A DNA stretch of 64,000 bases from an uncultured Oscillospiraceae bacterium (GTDB taxonomy: Bacteria > Bacillota > Clostridia > Oscillospirales > Oscillospiraceae): positions 33,846 through 97,845 of the forward strand of contig CANPXW010000001.1 of NCBI GenBank assembly GCA_947587025.1, given 5' to 3'. How positions within the stretch are numbered: the stretch's first letter is position 1; the number at the start of each line of letters is the position of its first letter. A program made the translations under genes and the position numbers. Below the pieces are notes generated by a model that ran no database searches, was not told the DNA's origin, and saw nothing but the letters and a program-made list of their open reading frames with translations. This document shows positions 63,407 through 64,000 of the stretch, one piece after another.

Positions 63407-64000
63407 TTATTCCTTTCCTTTTTGCTTTGCCAGGGACGCGGACACGAAGCCCAGAAACAGGGGATGGGGCCGGTTGGGCCGGCTCTTGAACTCCGGATGG
63501 AACTGCACGCCCACGAAGAAGGGGTGATCGGGAACCTCCACGGTCTCCACCAGCCGCCCGTCCGGGCTGACGCCGCTGATGACCAGGCCGGCCTGCTGCA
63601 GCTTTTCCCGGTAGTCGTTGTTGAACTCGTAGCGATGGCGGTGCCGCTCGCTGATCTCGGGCGCGCCGTAGCACTTTTCCATCATGGTCCCCGGGGTGAT
63701 GACGCAGGGGTAGGCCCCCAGACGCAGGGTGCCACCCTTGTCTATCTCGTCGTTCTGGCCGGGCATGAAGTCGATGACCCGGTAGGGGGCGTGCTCGTCG
63801 AACTCACGGGAGTTGGCGCCCTCCAGCCCCGCCACGTGGCGGGCAAATTCGATCACCGCCACCTGCATGCCCAGGCACAGGCCCAGGTAGGGGATGTTGT
63901 TCTCCCGGGCGTAGCGCACCGCAGCGATCTTGCCCTCGATGCCCCGGTTGCCGAAGCCGCCGGGCACCAGGATGCCGTCCACCCCGGCGAACACCTCCGG
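63407..64000 (-). CDS. pyrG: CTP synthase, C-terminal glutamine amidotransferase part (truncated by window end)
   Basis: [48 protein letters not shown]...[19 protein letters not shown]. Confidence 0.97.
   Translation of the reverse strand, partial: PEVFAGVDGILVPGGFGNRGIEGKIAAVRYARENNIPYLGLCLGMQVAVIEFARHVAGLEGANSREFDEHAPYRVIDFMPGQNDEIDKGGTLRLGAYPCVITPGTMMEKCYGAPEISERHRHRYEFNNDYREKLQQAGLVISGVSPDGRLVETVEVPDHPFFVGVQFHPEFKSRPNRPHPLFLGFVSASLAKQKGKE

Noticed and set aside
63380-63420. Possible glmS ribozyme upstream of glmS
   Set aside because: Only 12 bp separate the pyrG stop and glmS start, so there is no room for the ribozyme
1-64000. CRISPR array, rRNA operon, IS element or transposase
   Set aside because: No regularly spaced direct repeats, rRNA-like sequence or transposase motifs were noticed in reading the window and ORF track

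Overview
High-GC chromosomal window, most likely from a spore-forming clostridial bacterium (Oscillospiraceae-like; inferred from spoIIGA-sigE, PolC-type polymerase and composition). Most of it is core chromosome: a folate cluster (folD, cyclodeaminase-like gene, folC); greA; nth; rarA; a RibU-type ECF S component under a clear FMN riboswitch; ECF sigma/anti-sigma pairs; a CvpA, adenylation-enzyme, GT2 and wecB cluster; a tripartite tricarboxylate transporter (tctCBA) followed by a sulfatase; phnDCE; dusB; an LTA-synthase-like sulfatase; spoIIGA-sigE; pyrH-frr-uppS-dxr-rseP-ispG-polC; and pyrG-glmS-purB-purA-nadE. Accessory or odd parts: (i) a heavily deleted prophage remnant at about 1.26-3.0 kb beside tRNA-Ser(GGA), keeping an orphan toxin-like C-terminal module with a candidate immunity gene, a truncated terminase and a truncated endolysin; (ii) a promoter, structured-leader and terminator arrangement upstream of phnD that matches no riboswitch class I recognise; (iii) a 177-bp in-frame insertion flanked by 43-bp perfect direct repeats at the frr/uppS junction; (iv) a frameshifted, truncated EamA transporter pseudogene; (v) a run of hairpins between polC and nadE. 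I found no clear complete new multi-gene system. The phnD leader RNA and the prophage toxin/immunity pair are the best candidates for something undescribed. All calls are by eye from sequence and family knowledge; no searches were run.
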